Assembly (NCBI GenBank): GCA_027625915.1
Contig: JANTQA010000033.1
Location: 8,804,001 to 8,868,000, forward strand
DNA length: 64,000 nucleotides
From: Anaeramoeba flamelloides
Lineage: Eukaryota; Metamonada; Anaeramoebidae
Direction: 5' to 3'
Within the stretch, counting starts at the first letter, position 1. Every line of letters begins with the position of its first letter. The position numbers were made by a program, and so were the translations under genes. Below the pieces are notes generated by a model, which had not been told where the DNA came from, ran no database searches, and saw nothing but the letters and a program-made list of their open reading frames with translations. Below are positions 35,076-46,830 of the stretch, piece after piece.

Positions 35076-35912
35076 TTATTGTACCAAGATCAACCAAGAA
35101 ATGGTGAAATAAAATAAAAAAACAGGATACAAAGCAAGTGTTTTCTTATTTTTAGGAATTAATGGCGAAACAAAGCCAAGAGATGCGGTTATTGACCACA
35201 CAAACCCAACTAGTACAAATACTGTTCGTGCAATAATGTGCCTAAAAAATATTGAGAACACAGCAGAAATTACCAAAGGGAAAAGTGAATAACCAAGCAC
35301 ACAAACACTTTGAAAAAAGGAAACTTTCCCACCAAGAAGAAGTGAATTTACTGTGACAACACCTGCGCCAAACCAAATAATGACAAAAACTCCTGCAAAG
35401 ATTAACTGTGTTTGTTTGTCAGGTGCTTTTGAGCTCAAAATAACAGAAAGGGTTAAGCAAACAATCAGTGGTCCCCATAAGTCCCCTACATTGTGTCGTA
35501 TTTAAATTTGAGTTTTAAGAGAAATTGGTAGGTTCGTTGGTATGTTTTAAGAGTTATTATTGTGTTCATTGATAATTTTAAGGATCGTTGTTTTTGTTTT
35601 TGTTTTTGTTTTTGTTAATGTTTTTTTGTTTTTGAAAAAGACAAAATAAATATTTGTATAACAACGAAAAAAACAAAAAAAATTCAATTTTTCAAAGGGT
35701 ATTTCTTAAAGGTATAGGTACGAAGAAGAAAATTCGATCTTACAATTATTAAGAAGATTTTTATCACCCCTAAAAATTAAAACACGTTTGAATTTACGAC
35801 CAATCATTTTAACATCACGTAAGATCGTTTGTGATATTGGCTCGTCTAAGCTACTTTCTAAAAAATCATCGTTTGTTTGAGAATCAATCTTGTTTTCTTC
35901 GGGTATACTCAT
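35076..35912 (-). CDS. YIPF6: YIPF6-type Yip1 domain Golgi/ER membrane protein, two exons
   Basis: Multi-pass protein of the Yip1 family, which binds Rab GTPases or supports ER-Golgi vesicle transport. Exon 1 is complement(35744-35912), starting at ATG 35912. Exon 2 is complement(35076-35485). The 258-bp intron (GTAAGA...TGTAG) splices T to GG, giving the family motif LLNNWDLWGPL. The N-terminal signature LDEPISQTILRDVK is the YIPF6 hallmark. The C-terminal half carries about five hydrophobic segments with VIIWFGAGVVTVNSLLLGG, FFQSVCVLGYSLFPL and YPVFLFYFTISW, all very close to the YIPF6 consensus. Predicted length 192 aa, slightly shorter than animal YIPF6 (about 236 aa) because of a short N-terminus. 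In-frame stops upstream of exon 2 confirm that the intron is needed. Nothing unusual in the sequence. Confidence 0.92.
35587..35640. repeat. GTTTTT microsatellite in the YIPF6 intron
   Basis: Several tandem GTTTTT units within the intron 35486-35743. Simple sequence only. Confidence 0.75.
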
Positions 35913-37720
35913 AAACAAAGAGATCTAATAAAATAAATTGATAAAATTTGAATATGCTTAAAAAAATGAGAAATTTCGAATTTAAACTAAATAGTCTTAT
36001 TTTCTATTGTCGTCAAAAAGAATTGTTTTCAAATCACTTTCTCAGGATTACAGAATATTTGTAAGGTAGTGGATATTTTTTCCATTCCATTTTAAGAGAT
36101 TTTAAGACATATATTTTATGTGTCTATCAAATTTGAATTTGGTGATTTGTTCAAAAATACTATATATGTAAACCAAGCTAACTAAAAAAGAAATTTTTCA
36201 TTTTAGAAGAAATTATTACTGGTATCATGAGTTATATAGATAATTAAACCCAGAATTTTCAGTTTGATCTCGAATTTGTAGACCATGACGAAATAAATTC
36301 TGAACTATTAAGTACTAAAAATATTTTTTTTTTATTGAGGTAGATATCACTTAGGTTTGTATCAGAAAAACACAGTTTTTTATTTGAATTATTTCACTTT
36401 GTAATTTTTAAAATGAAGGAACAAATAATTTATAAAAATATAAATCATTACAAAAAAATGTAAATGTTATATAACTTGAAAAAAGAAAAAAGATTATTTG
36501 TAGATCTTATAAATATGAATCTATTGGCATATTTTAAAAAAACAAAATAACAAAACTCTAATGTAGATTCCAAATTTAAAAAAAAAAATTAACAAACTAG
36601 TCAATACTATCAGAAATTGTTTTTAGCAATAAATAATTTATTAGTATTTTTTATCTTTGTATCAGTTGAAACTGTAAAAGAATTTTCTTTTTCCTTTCAT
36701 TATTATTTTAACAAAAAAAAAAAGAATATTATAACAAACCTTTGATATATTTTCAAAAATTTGTTGCAATCTCACTGAAATTTTTTTAAATTTGATAATT
36801 CAACATATAAAAAAAAAATAATGATAAATGTGTAAAAGAGTAGGTTTTTTAATTCTAATTTAAGTTAAAAAAATAAAAAAAAAAAATGAATCAAAACTAT
36901 CTAAATTAAGTTTCTAGTGAAAATTTATAACCAGGGTTTGGAACTACTTGTTGATTCTAGTCAGATACAACTCTTTCTAAGTTTGAAATCATAATCAAAT
37001 TTTTGTATTTATTTCTACCAATAAATTGAGAATATTTTTTGTATATTTTTCAATTTTTAGTACTTGTGTAGACTATATATCCCTTAGAACCCCAAATAGA
37101 CTAATTACCTTTCAAACAAAATTTTTAATTTGAATCATTATCAACGGATTATAAGATATAGAATTTCTAAACAATTATCTTTGAAAGAAAATTTTTTAAT
37201 TAAAAATTGTTTAGTTATCTACAATAAAAAAAATAACTCGAGAAAAATTTTCAACATTTAAAAAATTTTTCTTGGTTTTTGTGATTTTATTATTTTTCCA
37301 ACCAAATTTTGTAAAAAAAAAATTTTTTTTTTTTTTTTTATTGTTGAAGAAGTGTAAATTACACTCTGGATATCCTTTTACTTAAATTCCCAAAAAGAAA
37401 TTTAAGCGTAAAATCATAGATTTCACAATTATTATTTAATGAAAATAGTTTCAAACTGTTTGTTTTAAATTAATTCATTAAGATTTTTTTTTTTTTTAAT
37501 TTGTTTTGAAATATTAATCTATCTTTTTTATAGGAAGGATAGACCCATAAAAAATGATCAATATTTTCAATTTGTTTTGATAAAGAGATCTAAATATTTG
37601 AACAACTATAGATCAAATGAAATAGGTTACTTTATTAAGTTTTTTAGAAACTTTATAGGTGGTTTGATTCTATAAAGTGCTAAGGTTTTAAGAATAAGAT
37701 TTGGTTTTACAGAATTGAGT
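35913..37720. other. Intergenic AT-rich stretch
   Basis: Upstream of the YIPF6 gene. No coding exon seen. A segment near 37350-37390 (GTGTAAATTACACTC...CCTTTTACTTAAAT) matches one near 13837-13875 and marks another old dispersed repeat. Confidence 0.5.
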
Positions 37721-37746
37721 TGCTTTTTTTTTTATTTTTTTTTTTA

Positions 37747-38026
37747 CAAGTTTCCCAAATCTTGTTTTCGCAAAATCCCAGCACAAGATACCGACTCGAC
37801 AGCAAAAACCTAGTCCAGGTAACGACTCGACAGATTGTATGGAAAGTCCAATTCGGTTCACTTTGGTTGGCTTCAGATCGCATTCGTTGGATTCAGTTCT
37901 CCACAGTTGCATAAGTCTAGCTCAATTCATTTTAGATCTGATCATTAACAAGTTTGGTTAGGTTAGTCATGACCAAGTCCACCAATTCTTATAATGATTT
38001 TTTATTCCTTGAACCTCTCCAAGCAC
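37747..38026. other. Isolated GC-richer segment, possible SINE or non-coding RNA
   Basis: About 280 bp with far higher GC than its surroundings, bounded by T-runs on the left (37726-37746) and an A-run on the right (38027-38041). It contains the internal direct repeat CGACTCGACAG at about 37793 and 37824. Frames exist on both strands (37720-37914 plus, 37688-37912 minus), but neither matches any family I know. The A/T-tailed borders would fit a retroposed RNA (SINE) or processed transcript; a structured RNA gene is also possible. I cannot decide. Confidence 0.35.
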
Positions 38027-38322
38027 CTAAAAAAAAAAAAAGAGGAGGAACCCAAACAACTTAAAAAGAGAAATTTGGAAAAGGTAAAAAGTATAAAAAA
38101 TAAAAAAAAAATTTTTTTTTTTTTTTTGAAACGTTTATCAAGACATCAAAACCCTCTTATTTTTAATGGTTAAAACACACCATACTTTACTGGAATTTTT
38201 GGGGGGGTCTTTTGCACCTTAAAATTGCCTTAAATACTTGATTAAATAATTTATTCATTAAATAAAGTGATTTTGACATCAAATAGAAAATTAATTTTAT
38301 CAATTGATTATTATTCATAGCA

Positions 38323-38892
38323 GTATATGTCCCTACGACCAAAAAAACACTAAAAATGAAAAACTGATCAAATACCTTCTATTAATACAATTAAAAAAAC
38401 TAAATGATAAAATAAAAATAAATAAAGTTTCAGTTTAACTTTTTCTTGAAAACATTTTTTGCCAAAATCATTGAATTCAAAGTTGAAATTATGTATATTT
38501 TTAGATACACTATCTTGTTTTAACTCATTTACAAAAACAAATTCTAAATTATTGGAATTTTCTTTTCACAAAAGGCACTAATTTGGTCTTCAAATGTTTT
38601 TTTTAGTTTTAAATAGTAAAATTAAAAAGTTAAACTAATAAGATAAACTCTATGAAAAACATTTCTAATTTAATATATTAACTTATTCTTTGATATCAAG
38701 CTTTTCTCAACTCCAATTTTTCCAAAAACAATAAAAAAGTACACATTAATTTCAAAAAATATTTTCTGTATTCATAATTTGAGAGTGTTTTTATTCTGAA
38801 AAAAATTATCACAGTGGTTAATTGAATTATGTTCTTAATTTCGAAAAATATTAATCAGAAAAAAATAGTGCTTAATTTTATTAAGGACATAT
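38323..38892 (-). mobile_element. 580-bp non-autonomous TIR element, copy 3 (inverted)
   Basis: Reverse-complement copy of 1519-2100 and 53378-53956. Here the termini read ATATGTCCCTACGACC on the left and TTAAGGACATAT on the right. No conserved frame. Confidence 0.7.
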
Positions 38893-39365
38893 TATTTGAT
38901 TCGCAATAATTTAAAAATAAAAAAAATATAAATTAAATTTGAAAAAAAAATAATATTTTTTTTCATTTTAAAATTTGTGAAATTTTCTCAAAAAGAATTT
39001 TTTTTCAAATTTAAACGATTTGGTAAATAATTCGAGTCAGATTAATAATTAATTTTTTTTTATAAAATTTATACAATTTTTTAATTTTTGACTTTTTAAA
39101 ATCTAGACATAAAATAAACAATATTATTGAATTAGATATCATATATCAGAACTTATTTTCCAAGATCTGGATTAATGTAGAAAGGAAAAATTCAAATTTT
39201 ACAAATATATTATTCAAATTTTGAATAATAATAGATTAAATAAATAGCCCTAAATTTAAAAAAAAAATAAACAAAAAAATACCCCAAATTTAATTCAAAA
39301 AGTAAAGAGTGGAAAAAAATATTTGCAAATGACAAAATTATTTTTATTTTTTAAAATATATAGTA

Positions 39366-42266
39366 TTATGATAAATTTCTAACTTTATCAAAATAAGGGT
39401 GTCCCAACGCTTCCTTTGCTGAGATTCTTTTTTGGTGGTTATATACTAAAAGTTTTGAAAGAAGATCCAGGGCTTCGTCATTTACTCTATGTTTGTTATT
39501 TGGTTTAATCCAATGTTTCCAATTTTTTTTTTTGTGATAACCCAAAAATTTTCGGAAATCAGGACTAAATTCTATATTATATTTTTCCAAATATTCATAG
39601 ATGTCATTTGTGCCCAATTGTTCTGCAATTGCTCTTAGTTGGTGTCTGTCATTTTTCCCATAAAATATATTATGAACTGAAAATAATAATTCCCCAAATA
39701 CACAGCCAAGCATCCAAATATCTAGCGAATGATCATAGTCTCTTAAACCAGATAATAACTCTGGTCCTTTATATGGTCTTGTGCCAACTTTTACATTATA
39801 TTCTCTACCAGGAAAATAAAATTCTAATAAAAAGAGAATTATATATGTTTTAGAATTGGGAAATTATTAAATTAAAAAATAAATAAATCTTAAATTATTG
39901 GGAATAAAGTAAATTATGTATTAGAAAAGTAAATCAATGTTCTTTAAATCAAGAAAAAAGAAAAAAAATAAATTAATCAAGTTGTGATCATGAAAAAAAA
40001 ATTGTAAACCCAATTTTAAATGTAAAAGGTTCGTAAAAAAAAGGAAAATTTTTTAATTAATTTTTGACTTATTTTTCACTGATCAATAAAGATAAATGAA
40101 ATTGAAATTACTTAAACTTAAATAATACCTATTTATAAAATCTTAAAGTCAATTCCACATGAATAGGAAATATCAAAAAATCCAAAGAAATTTCAATTTT
40201 ACTAATGTATATAATTTAAAATCTCAAATGGGGGGAAATTGAACATGTTTAAATTATGGTTTAATTTCATGTTTTGGGTTCTATTTTAATTCTAATAACC
40301 AATATAATTTTTGGGCTTGAGTTTTTTGTTTTAAAATGAACAAAAAAATACGTTGAAAATATATATATATAAAATGAGAACTTTTACGACTGTTTTACAA
40401 TTAAAAGCGATTTGACAAGTGTTTTTTAATTGTAAACTATCTTTTTCCTGTGTGGTTAAAATGATTTCAAAGTAAGGTGGTTTTCTTGTTTATTAAGGGT
40501 TTAACTTTGAACTTCTATTCCGGTACTTTGATTTAAAATCGAAAAAAGTTTAATTTGTAAAAAAATATTTGCAGGGTTCACATTTTGATTCTTTTTTGAA
40601 AAAAATCCAAAATAATTCTTTTTTTGATTCCATGGAATCAAATGATTCTTTTTTTCTTCCAATGATAAATTTCAACTCGTTTCTTGTTTATATTCGTTTT
40701 AACAAGGAATTGCATCATTCTCAAAATTTAATAATTATAAATATATTTTTTTTTATTTTCAAAAAGAATTTTATATTTCTTGAAAAAACTAAATATTTAA
40801 GGTTTTTCTTCTTGGGATTTTAGTTTTCATCATCTTTTCGTCAATTTTGTTGTTTTTAAGTTTCTTCCTGATAAGATAATTATTTTTCTTTGAAATGCGA
40901 TCAAAAGAATCTTTTTTCTTTAATAGAGTTTTGGTACCAAAAAAAAATCTTTTTTTGGATTCTATGGATAAGGAATAAAATAATTTTTAATTCTTTTGAA
41001 AAATTATACTTAAAAGGTACTTTAACAAGTGGAAAATGTTTGATAAAAATTGATTCCATCGGAATCATTTGAATACTGGTATTTGAATTCTAAATAGGAA
41101 AAATTTTCACTGAATTTTCAATTTCCTTTTCCAAATAGAGTTTTTAAATTACAAACAACTTCTTTGAGTGCTCTATTTCTATCATAAAAAATCTGGAAAA
41201 GAAAGTGAAAATTTTATGTCACTTAGGATTCAAAAACCCGTATTATGATTCCAAATTTTGATTTTTGAGATTCTAAAAATTCCAAAAATGGAATCATTTT
41301 GGGAACTCTGAATATTTGTTAATGTTTGTAATCTTTCCGTTTTGAAAGAAAGGCTTGTTTTTTTCAATGATTAAAACTTGACTAAAATAAAAATTAATAA
41401 ACAGCATCATTACCTCTTAAAGCCCCAGTCAATAAGACGAACTTCCTTGTCTTCGGCATTCATTACGATATTTTTAATTTTGAGATCTCGATGTATAATC
41501 CCATGTGAGTGAGAATACTCAAGAGCCCCAAGCAATTTGTATGTGAACAAACGTAATTCTTCGTCTGTAAATTCTTTTGCGAGGTGTCGAATATTTTCTG
41601 TTCCAAGCAACTCAAAAACTAAAGATGGTTCATTGGAGAAAAGATCCTTAGTATTTGGAATAATGTCTAAGAGTTTAATAATGTTTGGTCCACCTTGGAG
41701 TTTTTGAAGTACCTGAATTTCACGTTTAATTTTGTCTTCGTCATTAGGCTTTAGTGCTTTTATTGCAACCCATTTTTTTGTTTCTGGGTGTTGCCCCCTA
41801 TAAACATCGGAATATCTTCCTCGTCCGATCGAACCGTGGAAAATATATTGGGTTTCATTATTGATGTGGTATTTAAATTTGGTATAATCCCATTCTGTTG
41901 ATGGTAGGTTTTGGTTTATATCACTGTAGTATCTGCTTTTACCTGGGGTTGGGTAGCGATTAGAACAAATAAAGAAAGATAAAACAAAAAAAAAAAAACA
42001 AAAAGGAAACAATTCTTGTTGGGTGAGTTACAGGAAACCAAGAATTGCAAATCTCAAAAACGCTAAAAAAGGAATCAGTTGTTACTTGTATACTTGTAAC
42101 AGCGTGATCTCTTAAAAAGATAAAAGGGATTTTCAGGTTGTTTGACAGTTTCAGGGTGAATTCTAAGGAATCTTCTTTTGGGTGGTTTGCTCATATCAAC
42201 TTGGTCTTCAATCGAGACAACAAGATTTAAAAATACAAGGAAGATCATTACATTCAAAGAATTCAT
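39366..42266 (-). CDS. Casein kinase II alpha-like Ser/Thr kinase with N-terminal signal-peptide-like segment, three exons
   Basis: Protein kinase of the CK2 catalytic subunit family. Exons are complement(42086-42266), complement(41414-41942) and complement(39366-39804), about 382 aa. Residues 1-19 are a clean signal-peptide-like segment (NVMIFLVFLNLVVS). A basic linker follows, then the CK2 entry motif SKSRYYSDINQ and EWDY. Kinase landmarks are the glycine loop GRGRYSDV, VAIKALKP, IKREIQVLQKLQGGPNII, HRDLKIKN, the CK2-type DWG, GTRPYKGPELL and the C-lobe through HPYFDKV. The Lys-rich patch of CK2 is replaced by PNDEDKIKREI. At the exon 2/3 border the homologous FYFPGR residues lie between two acceptors. 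The acceptor ending at 39824 would include them but is off by one base, while the one ending at 39805 is in frame but skips them. An internal Met at residue 25 would give a cytosolic form. Confidence 0.82.
39805..41413 (-). other. Intron 2 of the CK2-like gene
   Basis: 1.6-kb intron containing a decayed inverted-repeat element (about 40573-41312). The frames 40569-40823 and 40890-41072 are AT-rich and unassigned. Confidence 0.65.
40573..41312. mobile_element. Decayed inverted-repeat element in the CK2-like intron
   Basis: Left end AGGGTTCACATTTTGATTC matches the complement of the right end (GAATCATTTTGGGAACTCT). An internal stretch, 41090-41200 (TTTTTAAATTACAAACAACTT), is related to the inverted-repeat arms at 46831-47085 and 47995-48241. 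No coding capacity seen. Confidence 0.5.
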
Positions 42267-45200
42267 CTTTTCGAGACCCTGACAATAAAAAGCAAATTAA
42301 AAATAATGAAACAGCCTTGATTGAAAATTTGTGGTTTATTTTTCCTCTATTTGGAATTAATTTGTTATTTTTAGAAAGGAAAGGAATGTTTGAGTGAGTT
42401 TCTTTTCTATTAAGTTCTGTTCAGTAAAGTATGAACGTTTTTTTTAACCTCAAAATGTTGTTCTGCAATTTTCAATTTTTAGTATTTCTTCATTCGGTAA
42501 TAATTCCTCTCATCTTTGAAATATTTCAAAACCAAAGCCATATTTAAAGAGGTGTGTTGTTATAGTTGTTGTTGGGTGTGTTTTGGAGATTCTTTTTTAT
42601 TGTCTCTCTTTGAAAATTTCGATTCTTTGGATTATTTTATTTCTCAAAAATTACATTTGATTTTCAAAAAGTTTTTAATTTGACAAATAAATTCAAAAAT
42701 TGAAATTTAGTTAAATAAAATACACAAAATGAATACTACTTTGATGAAATTGAATTAAATATATATAAAAGAATTATTTAAGATATCTAAGAATAAAAAG
42801 TATTGGGTGTTCTTTGAGATTGACAAATAGGATTATTTTTACAATAAAACCCCTTTAATTAATAATTTGAAAAACTCATAGATCTGGTATTTTTCTTCTT
42901 ATAATTCTAGTAGTATTTGGAATAATAAAATTAAATATAAAATTAATATAAAATTTAATCAAAATTGGTTCATTCTAAAAGAATTTCCAAAAAAATCTAG
43001 GTCATTCCAATGAGTTGATTATTCTGTTTTTTTTTTTGGTGTTAAGGGATTTGTGGAATAATAGTTTCATTGAAAATTAAAGTATGTTGTTATTGGAGGT
43101 ATATAATAATAGATTTATATCGTTTAAATGGCTCTAAAAAGATATATACATAATTATTATTGAATAGTAAATTATTGTATTATCAATTCAAGATCAAAAT
43201 GAAAAAATTTTTAATTTGTTAATTTCTTTTTAAGGGAATAATATTTTTTATAAATAAAATGAAATCTTCAAAAGATCTTGTCAAATTTTATTTTTTATAA
43301 TTTTTCTTGGGAGTTTATTTATTCTATTATTTCCTAATTATTTTTTTATAGGCAGGATTTTTTTTATATTGATAAAATCAAATTTTGTGTACTATTTTAC
43401 AAATAGAATTTTAAAGGTGTTCATATACAAGGTGCATTGATATGATTAACTTGAAATAACAAGATATTTTAATTAAGGACTTCATTAGAACAGAAGTTTA
43501 TATATCAATGGAAATCATTATTTCAATCTTTCTGAATTAAAACATTTTTTTAAGCTTAAACTAATCTAAATTAAACTGGTATATAAGGTATTTCCAAGAA
43601 AGTGGGATATTTTTTTTTACTATTTCCTAAAAAATCATCTTTGTTAGCGGAGGTATTCGTTAATTGACAATACCAAATTAAGTTTAATATTAATACTGAT
43701 TGAAACAATGGCTTTTGTATTTTATTTCAAAAAATATTTGATCAAATATTTCCCAAAAATGAAAAAAAAAATAGCACTTTTTTTGGTGAAAACAATGTAG
43801 GACCAATTTCAATAAAAAAATTGAAAATGTGGAAAGGGTACCATTGATTTTTTAAACAATCAAACACAGTTATATATCTTCAACTCATTTTGAAATTTTG
43901 TTGAGATTAAACAATTTATGAAAAGGATTTTTTTGATCAAAAATAAAATAATTAACACTAATTTTCACGATTAAAAAATATCAGATATAATCGAGATCAA
44001 AAAATTTAATCTATTTTTTTTTTGTGAAATAATACTATACAAAGAAACAAATTGAATTATTATCAGAAATCTATAAAAGGTATTTAATGATTTTGTATAT
44101 TTGATTACTTTTTTTGAAGATTTAGTTTAATTAAAATATTTGAAAATAAATTTGCCCCACTTTTTTGAAATTAGCTTAGTAAAAGGTGTCCATTTTTATA
44201 GAAGGAATAGAGCATATTATCTGAATTTAATCCATTATTCTTCTCAAAATAAATTTTCAATTTTAAAATCTGATCATTTTTTCTAATTTAGTCTTTTTTT
44301 TTTCTTTTATTATTTTCTTTTCTTTTTCTATTTTTTTTTGTCTGAATTCTGTTGAAAAATCCAAATTAACTTTAATAAAAATAGGGGGTTGAGTAATGTA
44401 ACAGTTTTATTTATGTTATCTTTTAATAAGGTGTTTAATTTGATTTATCAATTAGAAAATTTTTTCTGAAAAAAATGGCTATTTTTGCGATATCCAAAAT
44501 CACTCGATCGATTTCAATAAAAAAAGTTGGTTTAAATTTGTGTTTGTTGGTTCAGTTGAGAACAATATACTGTTGTTTCGATAGCCTTTGTTGGCGATTT
44601 TTTTTATATTTTTCAAAATTATTTGTGTTGTTTTTTATTTTTTAAAGGACTACGTTTGCACCCTTGAGGGGGTTGAGTGATTGTGTTATTTCACTTTTGA
44701 TTTTCAAAAAAAATTTTCACACAAAAGAAATTGGACAAAAAAAAAACATTTTTTATCACCTTTACAATTTCAAGCAGAATGTTTTTCTTTGTTTTTCAAC
44801 GAAAAGGAAAATTGAAAATAACAAAAAAAAATAATTGTAAAAAATGGCTTTTGGGGATTTTCAAGTGCATTTCAAATTTGAGAACATTTCAAACTTATAA
44901 AGCTAAATTTAAAAAATAATACGAACATCTTGGGAAATTACTGTGAGTTCCGAAAGTTGAAATGGAAATTCTAAAATATTAAAATCAAAATTTGGCAGGA
45001 TCCAACAAATGTAAAAATTGTGAAAAATGTTGAAATTTCACATTTTTTCTAAAAGAAATTCTCCTCGCAAATATTACATGGATTACTTAACCTATTCAAG
45101 GGTGATTTTATACATTATTTAACTGTTTTCACTTCAAAACATAGTTCTTAAAACGTTTTATTTTTTTCTTAACTGTGGTTTTATTTTATTAATTTGTTGT

Positions 45201-46395
45201 TTTTAAAATAATACTGTTCTGGTATAATTACTTTACTTTCAAATTACACAATATGTACAATAGATCATATTATCAAAGGGTTTTTCGACAACCTTCAATA
45301 CCAATATCCTCATAAAAGATATCTAATTCAACTCAATTTAAACAAAACAACACCAAAATTCACTCAAACCAAATCTTTCAATTTGAATAAATTTAAAAAA
45401 AAAACACAAAAAGGATAAAAAGAGTTTCTTAAAAACTATTTTAATGGTGTCTCCACATTATCAAAAAAATGAGATATTAATTTTTCAAAGGTTTTTTGAA
45501 ATTGGAATAATTAAAAAATTTCATTTTTATTTCCTTTTTTTAATAAAGTCATTAGACTTCAAATCATATCTTGGAATTGATGAACTTTGTTTATTTATTT
45601 GGTCCTTTTTTTAATATATAATGGATGAGATAAGAATCCTCAATGAAACAATATTTCATTTTGAATCAAAAGTTAATTAGCCAATATCTTATCTGATTAA
45701 AATATGACAATAGCATGATCAATGACCGAATTATTGAAAAACCAATTCTTTTTCAACAAGTTTAATGATGAGAGGAAATTATATCTCTTAAAAGATCAAT
45801 TCATTGTGAATATATCAAGATCTTTCAATTTTTCTTTCAATTATAAGAAATAATAATTTTTTGAAAAAAAATTTCTTTTATTACTTTCAGAATGGCAATA
45901 TTATTGTCAAACAAACCCCATTTTAAAAATAAAGATAACCTTTGAAAACTTTTCATTTCTACACAGACTAAAAAGAAAACAACCAAATAAAATTTTCTTA
46001 ACAACACTTAAAAAAACACAAAATTGAAAAACAACAGTAAAGTTTTAAAAAAAAAATATTTCTGAAAGTCAACAAGTGTTATTTAAACAACTAACTGAAG
46101 AATTATTTTATGAATTTACTTTATTGCTTCTTTTCATTGTTCTTACTTTCATTTTTTCAGGTTGATTTATGGTTCCAAAGCAAAAAATTATGTTTTACTT
46201 TTTTTGCCAAATAATTAATTTAAATTTAATTCAAAAAACTAACTGCTTTTTATTTTTTTTTCTCGATTTACTAAAGTCAAGAGAAACGCCAAAAGAGTTT
46301 CTGTCGTCGAGTGGACTTTGTTTGAATTTTTATTTTAAAAATCGTTTATTCAATCAAATAACAAAAAGGAATTTCTTAAATAAAGCTATTGTTGA
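42267..46395. other. Gene-poor AT-rich stretch upstream of the CK2-like gene
   Basis: No coding exon that I can support. Two GGGGGTTGAGTRAT motifs near 44383 and 44668 hint at a further small repeat. The frames 44731-44919 and 46169-46411 are K/N/F-rich and unassigned. Confidence 0.5.
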
Positions 46396-46764
46396 TGAGT
46401 GGGTGGTCTAAAATAATATGGTTTTATTCTCATTATCTCTTTAGATCCTGAAAAAACGAAGATATTTCAAATTTTTAGGAATAGAAATTTTACATGATTC
46501 GATCCTTAATTATATTTTGGGACTGAAAATTACACCCTAACCCTTTACCGAAAAGGCTTGATTGTTTTAAGAATGTTTTTTCTTGGAAAATGATCACATT
46601 ACTTTAGAAAAATAATGGTTGTGTGAAGGAAATCACAACACACCTACTTTTAAGTCGATGATTTGGCAAAATATCTTTTCCTAAAAATTTGAAATATCAC
46701 AGTTTCTTCAGGATCTAAAGAGATAAAGAGAATAAACCCAGATTGTTTTAGGCCATGCCCTCCA
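46396..46764. mobile_element. Fold-back element family X, copy 3
   Basis: Inverted arms of about 85 bp with TTTATTCTC and TTATCTCTTTAGATCCTGAA on both sides; outer ends read TGAGTGGG and, complementary, CCCTCCA. The interior (TAGGAATAGAAAT...GATYCYTAATTATAT) is homologous to the 59076-59454 copy. No ORF. Confidence 0.7.
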
Positions 46765-46830
46765 CTGTAATAGCTTTGTTTAAGTTCATTTTCAACAAAA
46801 ATTACATTAATTCTTTAATTAACCGAAATA

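Noticed and set aside
37747-38026. tRNA gene or tRNA-derived sequence
   Set aside because: I could not find a convincing pair of A and B boxes or a cloverleaf; GGATTCAGTTC is only loosely B-box-like.
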